Shown piece after piece: positions 1 through 4,814 of a stretch of 7,424 nucleotides of DNA (positions are counted from its first letter, which is position 1; each line of letters opens with the position of its first letter). The notes under the pieces were generated by a model. That model ran no database searches, was not told the DNA's origin, and saw only the letters and a list, made by a program, of their open reading frames with translations. The position numbers and the translations under genes were made by a program. Origin of the DNA: Planctomycetota bacterium (GTDB lineage Bacteria; Planctomycetota; Planctomycetia; Gemmatales; Gemmataceae); contig JACQFG010000105.1 in assembly GCA_016200155.1 (NCBI GenBank), positions 1-7,424 of the forward strand, written 5' to 3'.

Positions 1-1
1 A

Positions 2-25
2 CGCCCTTTCGCGGAGCGAAAGGCG
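2..25. repeat. Short inverted repeat (hairpin) at left edge
   Basis: The arms CGCCCTTTCGC and GCGAAAGGCG are complementary over 10 bp with one extra C in the left arm, separated by GGA. This could be a REP-like intergenic element or the end of a terminator for a gene to the left of the window. No T-tract follows on the + strand (ACAAAACG), so a terminator is not favoured. It differs in sequence from the TTTAGCG-type repeats elsewhere in the window. Confidence 0.5.
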
Positions 26-86
26 ACAAAACGAGCAACCGTTGCTTGCGCGACCGGCGAACGGTCGTCGGGGTGCGGCGTTTCCG

Positions 87-92
87 TACAAT
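87..92 (+). promoter_or_regulatory. Candidate -10 element upstream of the glycosyltransferase
   Basis: TACAAT matches the sigma-70 -10 consensus at 5 of 6 positions and lies 32 nt before the glycosyltransferase start. The region 16-18 nt upstream (around 63-70) has no good -35 hexamer, so the call rests on the -10 element alone. Transcription would start near 99. A small dyad CGACCG/CGGTCG (51-67) lies just upstream and could be an operator, but nothing supports that beyond its symmetry. Confidence 0.3.
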
Positions 93-124
93 GGGCTAAT
101 CAAAACCCGCAGGACCCTGTCCGG

Positions 125-1396
125 ATGCTTCTCGAAGTCGTCATGATTGTGCTCTTCATCGTGCTGGGTGTCGGCGCGCTTTTGCCGGCATGGTGGGGTT
201 GGCACATGATCGTTGACTATTATTGGCGGACGCGGGTGACGCCGCCGCTGCCGGAACCATGTCCGAATGTGACGGTCATCTTGTGTTTACGTGGGGCCGA
301 CCCGTCGCTGGATGCGTGTCTGCGGGGGCTCTTGAATCAAGATTTCCCGCGCTATCGCGTGCATTTCGTCATCGATAACGCCGAGGATCGCGCCTACGGG
401 AAGGTGCAGGAGATCCTGGGCCAGGGGGTGCCGCCGCAGGTTCAGGTTCAGACCGAGCTGCTCGAGAGGCCGTGCCCGACGTGCAGCTTGAAGGTGTGCT
501 CGCAGCTCCAGGCGGTGTCGAAGCTCGGCGCGGACACGGATATTGTTGTGCTGATCGACGCGGACTCGATCCCGGCGGCCGATTGGCTGCGCGCGATGGT
601 GGTGCCTTTTGCCGACCCGAAAGTCGGCGCGACGACGGGCATTCGCTGGTTCGCGCCGGTGGACCGCGGCTGGGGCTCGCTGATTCGGCACATCTTCAAC
701 ACGGGCTCGTATCCGCAGATGTTCGCGTTCGACCACGTCTGGGGCGGCTCGGTGGCGCTGCGGGCCGAGCTGTTTCAGCAAACGACGCTCTCGAAGCGGC
801 TCGGCCAGGCCTTTTGCGAGGACGCCGCCATCACCGGACCGGTGCGAGAGAAGGGTTTGAAGATCGTGTGGGTGCCTGCGGCGACGAACACGAATCAGGA
901 ATCGGTCACACTTTCCGCGAGCTTGCGCTTCATCCAACGGCAACTGGTATGCACGCGGCTCGACCACATCGATTGGCCGATACTGCTGGCTTGCAACATG
1001 TACAACACGTTCGCCATCGCCGCGCTCGCGGTGCTGACGGGGGTCGGCGTTTATCTGGAGCGCTGGGACTGGGCGGGCATCGCAGCCGGGTTGATCGCAT
1101 CGTTCGCCGTGGCGATGTTTGCCGCCTTGAACATGGCGGAATTCGTCATTCGCCGCAATTATCGCGTCCGCGGCGTGCCGGCGCCGCCGATGGTGTGGAC
1201 CTGGAAAATGCTGCCGGGGTTCTTCTTCACACAGGCAGTGTGCATGCTGTTTCTGTGGCGTGCCCATAACATTCGTCGGGTCGACTGGCGCGGGATCGAG
1301 TACGCCATCGACGGGCCGGGCAAGATCCGCATGGAGAAATACCAACCCTACCAGCCGCCGGACCATGCGTCGGCGCCGCATCATTCGGCAATGTAG
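125..1396 (+). CDS. Membrane-anchored family 2 glycosyltransferase
   Basis: Predicted to transfer a sugar from a nucleotide-sugar donor to a lipid or glycan acceptor at the cytoplasmic membrane. One N-terminal membrane helix (residues about 5-28) precedes a GT-A domain (about 45-280). The visible motifs are the N-terminal strand and acidic site (VIDNAED, 82-88), the DXD-like metal-binding DAD (145-147), the catalytic-base region CEDAAITGP (231-239), and QRQLVCTR (271-278) at the place of the processive-type Q-x-x-R-W motif, with the final W absent. Two to three membrane helices follow (about 290-340 and 360-378), then a WRGIEY motif (388-393) common in such enzymes. The layout resembles ceramide glucosyltransferase/HpnI-like and BcsA-like GT2 proteins; the substrate cannot be told. 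The ATG at 125 is chosen because a weak AGGA lies at 111-114 and the next ATG (143) would cut into the first helix. The methyltransferase follows 71 nt downstream and is probably co-transcribed. Confidence 0.88.
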   Translation: MLLEVVMIVLFIVLGVGALLPAWWGWHMIVDYYWRTRVTPPLPEPCPNVTVILCLRGADPSLDACLRGLLNQDFPRYRVHFVIDNAEDRAYGKVQEILGQGVPPQVQVQTELLERPCPTCSLKVCSQLQAVSKLGADTDIVVLIDADSIPAADWLRAMVVPFADPKVGATTGIRWFAPVDRGWGSLIRHIFNTGSYPQMFAFDHVWGGSVALRAELFQQTTLSKRLGQAFCEDAAITGPVREKGLKIVWVPAATNTNQESVTLSASLRFIQRQLVCTRLDHIDWPILLACNMYNTFAIAALAVLTGVGVYLERWDWAGIAAGLIASFAVAMFAALNMAEFVIRRNYRVRGVPAPPMVWTWKMLPGFFFTQAVCMLFLWRAHNIRRVDWRGIEYAIDGPGKIRMEKYQPYQPPDHASAPHHSAM

Positions 1397-1397
1397 G

Positions 1398-1450
1398 CGC
1401 TTGCGGCTTTAGCGTTCGCGCGGCGCCGCGCGAACGCTAAGCCGCAAGCG
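1398..1450. repeat. Near-perfect 53-nt inverted repeat filling the intercistronic gap
   Basis: The arms 1398-1424 and 1425-1450 are complementary over 26 bp apart from one extra T in the left arm (CTTTAGCG against CTTAGCG), meeting at GGCGCC with no extra loop. It begins 2 nt after the glycosyltransferase stop and ends immediately before the methyltransferase Shine-Dalgarno sequence. As RNA it would be a very stable hairpin. The right arm is repeated with 25 of 26 identical bases at 2451-2476, so this belongs to a dispersed REP-like family rather than being a one-off terminator. No T-tract follows, so intrinsic termination is unlikely. Confidence 0.85.
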
Positions 1451-1455
1451 GGAGG
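1451..1455 (+). promoter_or_regulatory. Strong ribosome binding site deciding a GTG start
   Basis: GGAGG lies 12 nt upstream of the GTG at 1468, in GGAGGAAAGG. No in-frame ATG lies near it, so it sets the methyltransferase start at GTG. It abuts the 3' arm of the inverted repeat, so folding of that hairpin would place the ribosome site right at its base. Confidence 0.7.
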
Positions 1456-1467
1456 AAAGGATCCGCT

Positions 1468-2430
1468 GTGACAACCACGTTTTCTTTGCGCCCCGATGCC
1501 TTGCCCGCCAAGCTGACCGATAACGCCTGGCTCGTCGAGCAGATCGCGGCACTGACCGATCGGCCCATCGAGGAAGTCCAGCAACGTCTGTACACCGAGG
1601 AGCAGCAGATCGGCAGCAATGTCATGGCCGCCATGGAGCGCATGGGCATTCGGCCACACGTTTGGAGCGACGATCTGGTGCGGTTCTATCAGCAGACGGA
1701 TGCCTTCCTTTACGAGCTGGTCGCCTGGAACCGCAACGCCAACAAGGTCGCGATTCGGCAATGGATGAACGAGGTCTTCGGTCGGCTGCCGAGCTTTTCG
1801 CTCGACGTGCTAACCTACGGCGACGGCATCGGCTGCGACAGCTTGTACCTGACGCAGGCGGGTCATCGGGTGACCTATTGCGACCTCGGCATGCTCGGCA
1901 AGCGTTTCGCGCAGTCGCTCTTTGATGCCGCGGGTTTGCCGTTCGCGCCGACCGACGACCTGACGGGGCTGCCAGCGGAAGCGTTCGACGCCATCGTTTG
2001 CCTGGATGTGCTGGAGCACGTCCCCGATCCGCCGAGCCTGGTTGAGCAGCTGGCGCGGTGTCTGCGGCCCGGCGGCTTGTTGATCGCGAGTGCGCCGTTT
2101 TTCGCGATCGATCCGCAGTTCCCGACGCACCTGGCGTCGAACCGCCGGCACAGCGGCAGTCTGCGCCGGTTGTACGGACGATGCGGATTGCAGCTGGTGG
2201 ATGGTCGGCCGTTCCTCGATCCGGTGGTGCTGAGCAAGCCGCCGGTGACGTACCAGGCCGGCGCGGGCGGCGTCATGCGGCGGGCGACGGTGCGCAGCGG
2301 GGCGATGCTGCTCAAGGTGGCGCGCTGGTGGTCGTGGCCGCACCGGCACATCAGTCGGATGCTGCAACGGCGCGGCTATCGGTACATGGTGGACGGACTT
2401 CAAGCAGCGCCGGCGGCGGTCGTGTCGTGA
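1468..2430 (+). CDS. Class I SAM-dependent methyltransferase
   Basis: Transfers a methyl group from S-adenosylmethionine to an unidentified small molecule, lipid or glycan. The Rossmann-fold core spans roughly residues 110-250. Motif I is the glycine-containing YGDGIGCDS (117-125), less canonical than GxGxG. The acidic residue at the end of strand 2 is D139 in YCDLG. The post-motif region CLDVLEHVPDP (178-188) and RPGGLLIASAP (200-210) are typical of the UbiE/Methyltransf_11-like group. About 100 residues precede the core and about 70 basic residues (many Arg and Trp) follow it; both are unassigned and may bind the acceptor. At 320 aa it is longer than a bare methyltransferase domain. Placed just after a membrane glycosyltransferase, it may methylate the same glycan or lipid product (inference). 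The GTG start is chosen from the GGAGG at 1451. Confidence 0.85.
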   Translation: MTTTFSLRPDALPAKLTDNAWLVEQIAALTDRPIEEVQQRLYTEEQQIGSNVMAAMERMGIRPHVWSDDLVRFYQQTDAFLYELVAWNRNANKVAIRQWMNEVFGRLPSFSLDVLTYGDGIGCDSLYLTQAGHRVTYCDLGMLGKRFAQSLFDAAGLPFAPTDDLTGLPAEAFDAIVCLDVLEHVPDPPSLVEQLARCLRPGGLLIASAPFFAIDPQFPTHLASNRRHSGSLRRLYGRCGLQLVDGRPFLDPVVLSKPPVTYQAGAGGVMRRATVRSGAMLLKVARWWSWPHRHISRMLQRRGYRYMVDGLQAAPAAVVS

Positions 2431-2442
2431 CCCGTCGCGTGT

Positions 2443-2476
2443 CGTTTAGCGCCGCGCGAACGCCAAGCCGCAAGCG
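2443..2476. repeat. Half-site copy of the dispersed repeat
   Basis: Positions 2451-2476 match the right arm of the 1398-1450 inverted repeat at 25 of 26 bases (CGCTAAGC becomes CGCCAAGC). The preceding CGTTTAGCG (2443-2451) matches the outer end of the 3898-3943 dyad. It has no left arm able to pair along the whole length, so it looks like a decayed or half element. It lies 13 nt after the methyltransferase stop codon. Confidence 0.7.
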
Positions 2477-2590
2477 GCAGTATGTGCCGCCTGGCGAAAC
2501 TTTAGGCCCATCCGACGATCCTACATTTTTTGCAGAGACCGTACTCTACGCGACCGGGTTGATTGTTGCAGGCGCTGATCTTTGCACGAC

Positions 2591-2605
2591 TGGCACGATC
2601 GTTGC
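2591..2605 (+). promoter_or_regulatory. Candidate sigma-54 (-24/-12) promoter
   Basis: TGGCACG, four bases (ATCG), then TTGC reproduces the RpoN consensus TGGCACG-N4-TTGC, with the invariant GG (2592-2593) and GC (2604-2605) separated by exactly 10 nt. The base after TTGC is G where A or T is preferred. Transcription would start near 2617, giving a leader of about 170 nt before the Cys-rich gene. Sigma-54 promoters need an AAA+ activator bound upstream; its site cannot be identified here. The match is too complete to ignore, but chance occurrence in GC-rich DNA cannot be excluded. Confidence 0.55.
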
Positions 2606-2778
2606 GTCGCGCCTGCCGCATAGAGTCGGTTCATTTTCGTTAACATTTCCATACTTCTTGGTCGCCAAAATTTCTCCAACGCGCCGATATTGGGCATAGT
2701 AGTGGTGAAGAATCACCGGTGTCGATCCTAACCAAGCGGGCGTGACCGTGCGGGAAAACCGGATCGGCGTGTATTACC

Positions 2779-2784
2779 AAGGAG
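2779..2784 (+). promoter_or_regulatory. Ribosome binding site fixing the Cys-rich gene start
   Basis: AAGGAG ends 5 nt before the ATG at 2790. This favours 2790 over the in-frame GTG at 2742, which has no Shine-Dalgarno sequence and would bury the signal peptide 16 residues inside the protein. Confidence 0.75.
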
Positions 2785-2789
2785 AAGGC

Positions 2790-3824
2790 ATGGTGTGCCA
2801 ACATCTTCGTCTGGCTCTGCTGATTGGCGCCATTACCGCCGTGGCGGTTTCGCCCGCAAGGGCTAATTTTCGGGCGCCCCGATGTTGTGACCCCTGTGGA
2901 CCGTCCGCTGGCGCGACGGCCCCGGCATTCCGCTCCGTGCAATGCACGGAATGGGTGCGTGAAACCGTTCCCGTGAAACGGACCGGCCATCGCATGGAAT
3001 GCAAAACCGAGACCTACGACACGTTCCGCTGCGAACGCGTCGCGGTCGTCAAGGACGTGACCGTGTGCGTGACCAAGCGCGTTCCGACCTGGGAAACTCG
3101 CAAGGTGTGCGTCAAGGAGACCGTGTGGGAAGATCGAGTCGTCAACAAGACTTCCTACAAGTACGTCCAGGAAACCTGCATGAAGAAGCAACTCGTCCGT
3201 CTGGGCCACTGGGAGTGCCGTGAAGTTTCCGGCATCTTCGGCGGCAACGGCGGCGGGCTCTTCGGCGGCCACGGGCACGGCCATCACGGCTGCTGCGACA
3301 AGGGCTGCGCTGATCCGTGCAAGGCTTCCAACGCTTGCAACGACAACTGCCGTCCGGCGCGCACCCGCAAGGTCTGGGTGAGCTGCCCCGAGTACAAGCA
3401 GTGCCCGCACACGGTTTGCAAGAAGGTCTGCGTGACCGAAGCCGTCAAGTGCAAGGTCGCCGTCTGCAAGAACGTGTGGAAAGAAGAGAAGGTTTGCGTC
3501 CACAAGTGCGTGACCGAGAAGGTCGTTCAGAAGTGCACCGTGTACGAAAACCGCAAGGTTGCCTGCAAGGCCACCCGCCAGGTTCGCGTCTGCGTCCCGT
3601 TCGAAGAGACCGTCAACTGCTGCAAGTGGGTGCAGAAGACCGTGACCCGTCAGGTCCCGGCCAGCAACGCCTGCTCGAACGCCAGCACGAAGTCCTGCAG
3701 CAACGACTGCTGCGAACGCCGCGGTCTGCTCGCCGGATTGCGTGATCGCTTCGCTCGCAACGACTGCTGCGAGACCCGTACCCGCAACTGCGGCCATCAT
3801 CACCGCACCGGTTGCTGCAACTAA
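2790..3824 (+). CDS. Secreted cysteine-rich envelope-type protein
   Basis: Protein of 344 aa with a signal peptide (residues 1-25, basic-hydrophobic, ending SPARA before NFRAP) and a mature part of about 319 aa holding about 38 cysteines (roughly 12%), many Lys, Val and Thr, and no further membrane helix. Two Cys/Val/Lys-rich regions (about 45-155 and 195-290) carry loosely repeating KVCV-T-E/K and C-K-x-V units. A Gly/His linker separates them (GGNGGGLFGGHGHGHHGCC, about 158-176). The tail is rich in Cys-Cys pairs and ends HHHRTGCCN. No enzymatic motif is visible. The character recalls the Cys-rich, Thr/Val-rich (YTV-type) cell-wall proteins described from planctomycetes, which are thought to be disulphide-linked; this is resemblance in style, not a demonstrated homology. 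Metal binding through the His/Cys clusters is an alternative. It appears monocistronic, with its own sigma-54-like promoter and a strong terminator. The ATG at 2790 is chosen from the AAGGAG and signal peptide. Confidence 0.85.
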   Translation: MVCQHLRLALLIGAITAVAVSPARANFRAPRCCDPCGPSAGATAPAFRSVQCTEWVRETVPVKRTGHRMECKTETYDTFRCERVAVVKDVTVCVTKRVPTWETRKVCVKETVWEDRVVNKTSYKYVQETCMKKQLVRLGHWECREVSGIFGGNGGGLFGGHGHGHHGCCDKGCADPCKASNACNDNCRPARTRKVWVSCPEYKQCPHTVCKKVCVTEAVKCKVAVCKNVWKEEKVCVHKCVTEKVVQKCTVYENRKVACKATRQVRVCVPFEETVNCCKWVQKTVTRQVPASNACSNASTKSCSNDCCERRGLLAGLRDRFARNDCCETRTRNCGHHHRTGCCN

Positions 3825-3857
3825 CCTGTCAGCTCCTCATCGAGCTTGACCCCAAGA

Positions 3858-3889
3858 CCTCGCCACTTTCGGGTGGCGGGGTTTTTTTT
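3858..3889 (+). terminator. Rho-independent terminator of the Cys-rich gene
   Basis: A 9-bp stem CCTCGCCAC / GTGGCGGGG (one G-T wobble) encloses the loop TTTCGG and is followed directly by eight T residues (3882-3889). It starts 34 nt after the stop codon at 3824. There is no matching T-tract on the - strand, so it is one-directional. Confidence 0.92.
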
Positions 3890-3897
3890 GTTGACTT

Positions 3898-3943
3898 CGT
3901 TTAGCGCCCGCGTCGTCGCGCGGGACCGCGCGGGCGCTAAACG
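3898..3943. repeat. Dyad repeat with perfect 15-bp arms
   Basis: The arms CGTTTAGCGCCCGCG (3898-3912) and CGCGGGCGCTAAACG (3929-3943) are exactly complementary around a 16-nt GC-rich centre that can itself pair partly with the arms. The outer CGTTTAGCG is shared with the half-site at 2443. It lies in the gap between the convergent Cys-rich gene and pilin gene, 9 nt after the pilin stop. It may act as a 3'-end stabilising or Rho-pausing structure for the pilin mRNA; no U-tract follows on the - strand. Confidence 0.85.
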
Positions 3944-3952
3944 AGGACATCT

Positions 3953-4141
3953 TCACGAAGAAGCGCTGCCCACCGCCGTGCCGACGGTGGTGAAGGTGCT
4001 GCTGGCGTTTTGTCCGATCGTCGTGATGGCGCCGATGCAGACGACGATGATGAGCGCGAGCATGACGGCGTACTCGACCGCGGTGGGGCCGTCTTCACGG
4101 CGCAGAAAATCCCCGACGACTCGTTGAATGCGAGACAACAT
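3953..4141 (-). CDS. Flp/Fap-type (Tad) pilin prepilin
   Basis: Protein of 62 aa with the full Flp prepilin plan: a short basic leader (residues 1-18, ending RREDG), then the processing site G-PTAVEY with Glu and Tyr at mature positions 5 and 6, then one hydrophobic helix (about residues 24-44, AVMLALIIVVCIGAIT), and a short Ser/Thr-rich tail. A TadV-type prepilin peptidase should cut after Gly18, leaving a 44-aa subunit that assembles into thin adhesive Tad pili. Pro at +1 is less usual but occurs in this family as far as I recall. The ATG at 4141 is chosen from the AGAGAGG 6 nt upstream; an upstream in-frame start (4216) would add 25 residues that do not fit the family. No other tad genes are in the window, so assembly must rely on a locus elsewhere. 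A c-di-GMP-I aptamer lies in its leader. Confidence 0.9.
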   Translation of the reverse strand: MLSRIQRVVGDFLRREDGPTAVEYAVMLALIIVVCIGAITTIGQNASSTFTTVGTAVGSASS

Positions 4142-4147
4142 GGCAAA

Positions 4148-4189
4148 CCTCTCTGGTCCAGAGAAAAAGGTCGCGACGCGGGCCTTTCT
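4148..4189 (-). promoter_or_regulatory. Pilin Shine-Dalgarno with competing pairing partners
   Basis: The pilin ribosome site AGAGAGG (4154-4148) can pair over seven positions (five Watson-Crick, two G-U) with the upstream tract UUUCUCU (4166-4160) across a 5-nt loop, hiding the site. The look-alike AGAAAGG (4189-4183) can instead pair over seven positions with CCUUUUU (4170-4164), which takes up three bases (4166-4164) of the anti-Shine-Dalgarno tract. The two pairings cannot both be complete. This has the form of a riboswitch expression platform acting on translation. It was deduced by eye, without energy calculation. Confidence 0.45.
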
Positions 4190-4208
4190 GGATCGGCCGG
4201 CGAAGGCT

Positions 4209-4277
4209 CCGGGCAACGGTTCCCGGAACAGACCGCAGCGGTCGGCGCAGACGCCGTGCGCTCAACGAGGTGAGCGC
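4209..4277 (-). other. Run of four packed hairpins in the pilin leader
   Basis: Read on the - strand after the aptamer: a 7-bp perfect stem (4277-4271 with 4264-4258, 6-nt loop), a 4-bp stem (4255-4252 with 4247-4244), a dyad of 6-bp arms around one base (4243-4231; 5 bp with a triloop as RNA), and a 5-bp stem (4226-4222 with 4213-4209). The gaps are 2, 0 and 4 nt. There is no U-run after any of them, so none is a standard terminator. The packing suggests a structured leader that could relay the aptamer state, or simply GC-rich sequence folding easily. Confidence 0.45.
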
Positions 4278-4281
4278 GGAA

Positions 4282-4393
4282 CGTGTGGACCACTCCATTC
4301 GGTAGCCTGGCGATCCGGCGACGGTTATTACGCCCGGACCCATGGCTTTGCGTCCCATCCTCGCGGATGGTTTGCCTTTGTCGTGGATACACG
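4282..4393 (-). ncRNA. Cyclic di-GMP-I (GEMM-I) riboswitch aptamer
   Basis: Senses the second messenger c-di-GMP in the nascent mRNA. On the - strand the core reads AAAGGCAAACC (4379-4369), a stem CCATCC/GGATGG capped by the GNRA tetraloop GCGA (4364-4361), then GGGACGCAAAGCC (4356-4344). A second arm follows, in which TCC-GGCG pairs with CGCC-GGA around one bulged G and a 10-nt loop (4338-4314), and then GGCTACCGAATGG (4307-4295). This matches the order and conserved bases of the well-studied Vibrio cholerae Vc2 aptamer (GGCAAACC, GGGACGCAAAGCC, GGUUACCGAUGG), including the A-x-G-G before CAAA that holds the ligand-contacting G. P1 can form from CGTGT-AT-CCAC (4393-4383) and GTGG-TCC-ACACG (4293-4282). 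About 140 nt of leader separates it from the pilin start, the only gene downstream on this strand, so it most likely controls the pilin. On/off polarity cannot be read from sequence. Confidence 0.92.
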
Positions 4394-4500
4394 AACGACG
4401 ATGCTGCTCCGATGGGCTGCGGAAACAAAAAGGGCGTCAATGGGACGGGATGGAAAAGCGCTGCCGGCCGACTCGCAGACGGGATGAGGATGAACCAGCC

Positions 4501-4511
4501 GGAACTGTTCC
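4501..4511. promoter_or_regulatory. Palindrome near the presumed pilin transcription start
   Basis: GGAAC-T-GTTCC is a perfect 5-bp dyad placed 7 nt after the proposed -10 element on the - strand, around the expected +1. This is a position where a repressor could act. It is short and could be chance. Confidence 0.25.
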
Positions 4512-4517
4512 AGAGGA

Positions 4518-4546
4518 AAGGTAGGTCGCGTTTTGCGTGTTGTCAA
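4518..4546 (-). promoter_or_regulatory. Candidate sigma-70 promoter of the riboswitch-pilin transcript
   Basis: A perfect -35 TTGACA (4546-4541) is followed after 17 nt by TACCTT (4523-4518), a moderate -10 (3 of 6). The start would be near 4511, about 118 nt before the aptamer. An alternative TTGACG (4440-4435) has optimal position for a start just before the aptamer (about 4405), but its -10 (GCCCAT) is poor. The perfect -35 lies in a locally AT-rich patch after the end of the upstream gene. Confidence 0.45.
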
Positions 4547-4569
4547 ATCGGCGCCGCAAATTATTTTTC

Positions 4570-4596
4570 GTGACGTTCCGTCCGCGCGAAAGTCAC
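4570..4596 (-). other. Hairpin overlapping the stop of the small membrane gene
   Basis: On the - strand GTGAC (4596-4592, containing the start of the TGA stop) pairs with GTCAC (4574-4570), with inner pairing TTTCG/CGGAA, one bulge and a 6-nt loop. The tail is GAAAAATAATTTG, not a U-run, so this is at best a weak or Rho-dependent 3' end for the two-gene unit. It separates that unit from the pilin promoter. Confidence 0.3.
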
Positions 4597-4802
4597 CATT
4601 TTGCCGTTTCTCGCTGCTCTTCTTGGGCCTTCTTCGGATCGACCAGCAGCGCGTCATTCTGCTTGGCAAGCACCTTGATCCACACGATATCGACGACAAA
4701 AAAGATCCCCGGCGTCAGCAGGCACACCACGAAACAAAGAGCCGCGATGGCAATGAGGATGATAGCACGACGGCTGATCCGTGCTGGTTGTGCTTCGTTC
4801 AT
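4593..4802 (-). CDS. Small two-helix membrane protein, function unknown
   Basis: Protein of 69 aa that I do not recognise. A short N-terminal part with three Arg (residues 1-12) is followed by a continuous hydrophobic stretch of about 34 residues (13-46, RAIILIAIAALC then PGIFFVVDIVWIKVL), most likely a helical hairpin turning at Thr-Pro-Gly (30-32). A charged Lys/Glu/Gln tail (about 47-69) would be cytoplasmic. It starts 12 nt after the stop of the preceding gene, so it is almost certainly in the same transcript, and its weak ribosome site (GGA, 8-10 nt upstream) suggests translational coupling. The tight link implies it works with the 201-aa protein before it, perhaps as a membrane partner. 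Coding status rests on codon-like composition, operon spacing and clean membrane topology. Confidence 0.65.
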   Translation of the reverse strand: MNEAQPARISRRAIILIAIAALCFVVCLLTPGIFFVVDIVWIKVLAKQNDALLVDPKKAQEEQRETAKW

Positions 4803-4814
4803 GTGAGAATCCGG

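Larger units (their letters stand above)
2431..2789. other. 359-nt intergenic region upstream of the Cys-rich gene
   Basis: I see no supported gene here on either strand. The stretch is visibly more AT-rich than its neighbours from about 2510 onward, as expected of a promoter region. It contains a half copy of the dispersed inverted repeat (2443-2476), a sigma-54-like promoter (2591-2605) and, in the presumed leader, a small hairpin GGTGA-AGAA-TCACC (2704-2717). I found no sigma-70 pair with both hexamers convincing; CATACT (2650-2655) and CATAGT (2695-2700) are possible -10 elements lacking good -35 partners. Confidence 0.6.

Noticed and set aside
287..1384. Open frame of 365 codons on the - strand inside the glycosyltransferase
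   Set aside because: Arg/His-rich shadow of a GC-rich gene whose + strand product has all the expected GT2 motifs.
2742..2789. GTG start at 2742 for the Cys-rich protein
   Set aside because: No Shine-Dalgarno sequence, and it would place 16 polar residues before the signal peptide. The ATG at 2790 has AAGGAG 5 nt upstream.
2640..3803. Open frame of 387 codons on the - strand opposite the Cys-rich gene
   Set aside because: Its Ala/Val/Leu-rich protein is what antisense of a Lys/Cys/Val-rich GC-biased gene gives. The + strand has a signal peptide, a Shine-Dalgarno sequence and a terminator; the - strand has none of these.
4165..4190. Intrinsic terminator ending at the U5 tract in the pilin leader
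   Set aside because: The U-tract would itself be part of the stem and the inner stem is only about 3 bp, so this does not have terminator form. Translational control is more plausible.
4142..4216. Longer pilin start at 4216 adding 25 residues
   Set aside because: The extra residues do not resemble a prepilin leader. The ATG at 4141 has AGAGAGG in place and gives the usual 62-residue Flp length.
4328..4699. Open frames on both strands in 4095-4700 that overlap the pilin leader
   Set aside because: None has a family signature or a good start, and the region is explained by the riboswitch, hairpins and promoter. RNA structure in GC-rich DNA leaves such chance frames.
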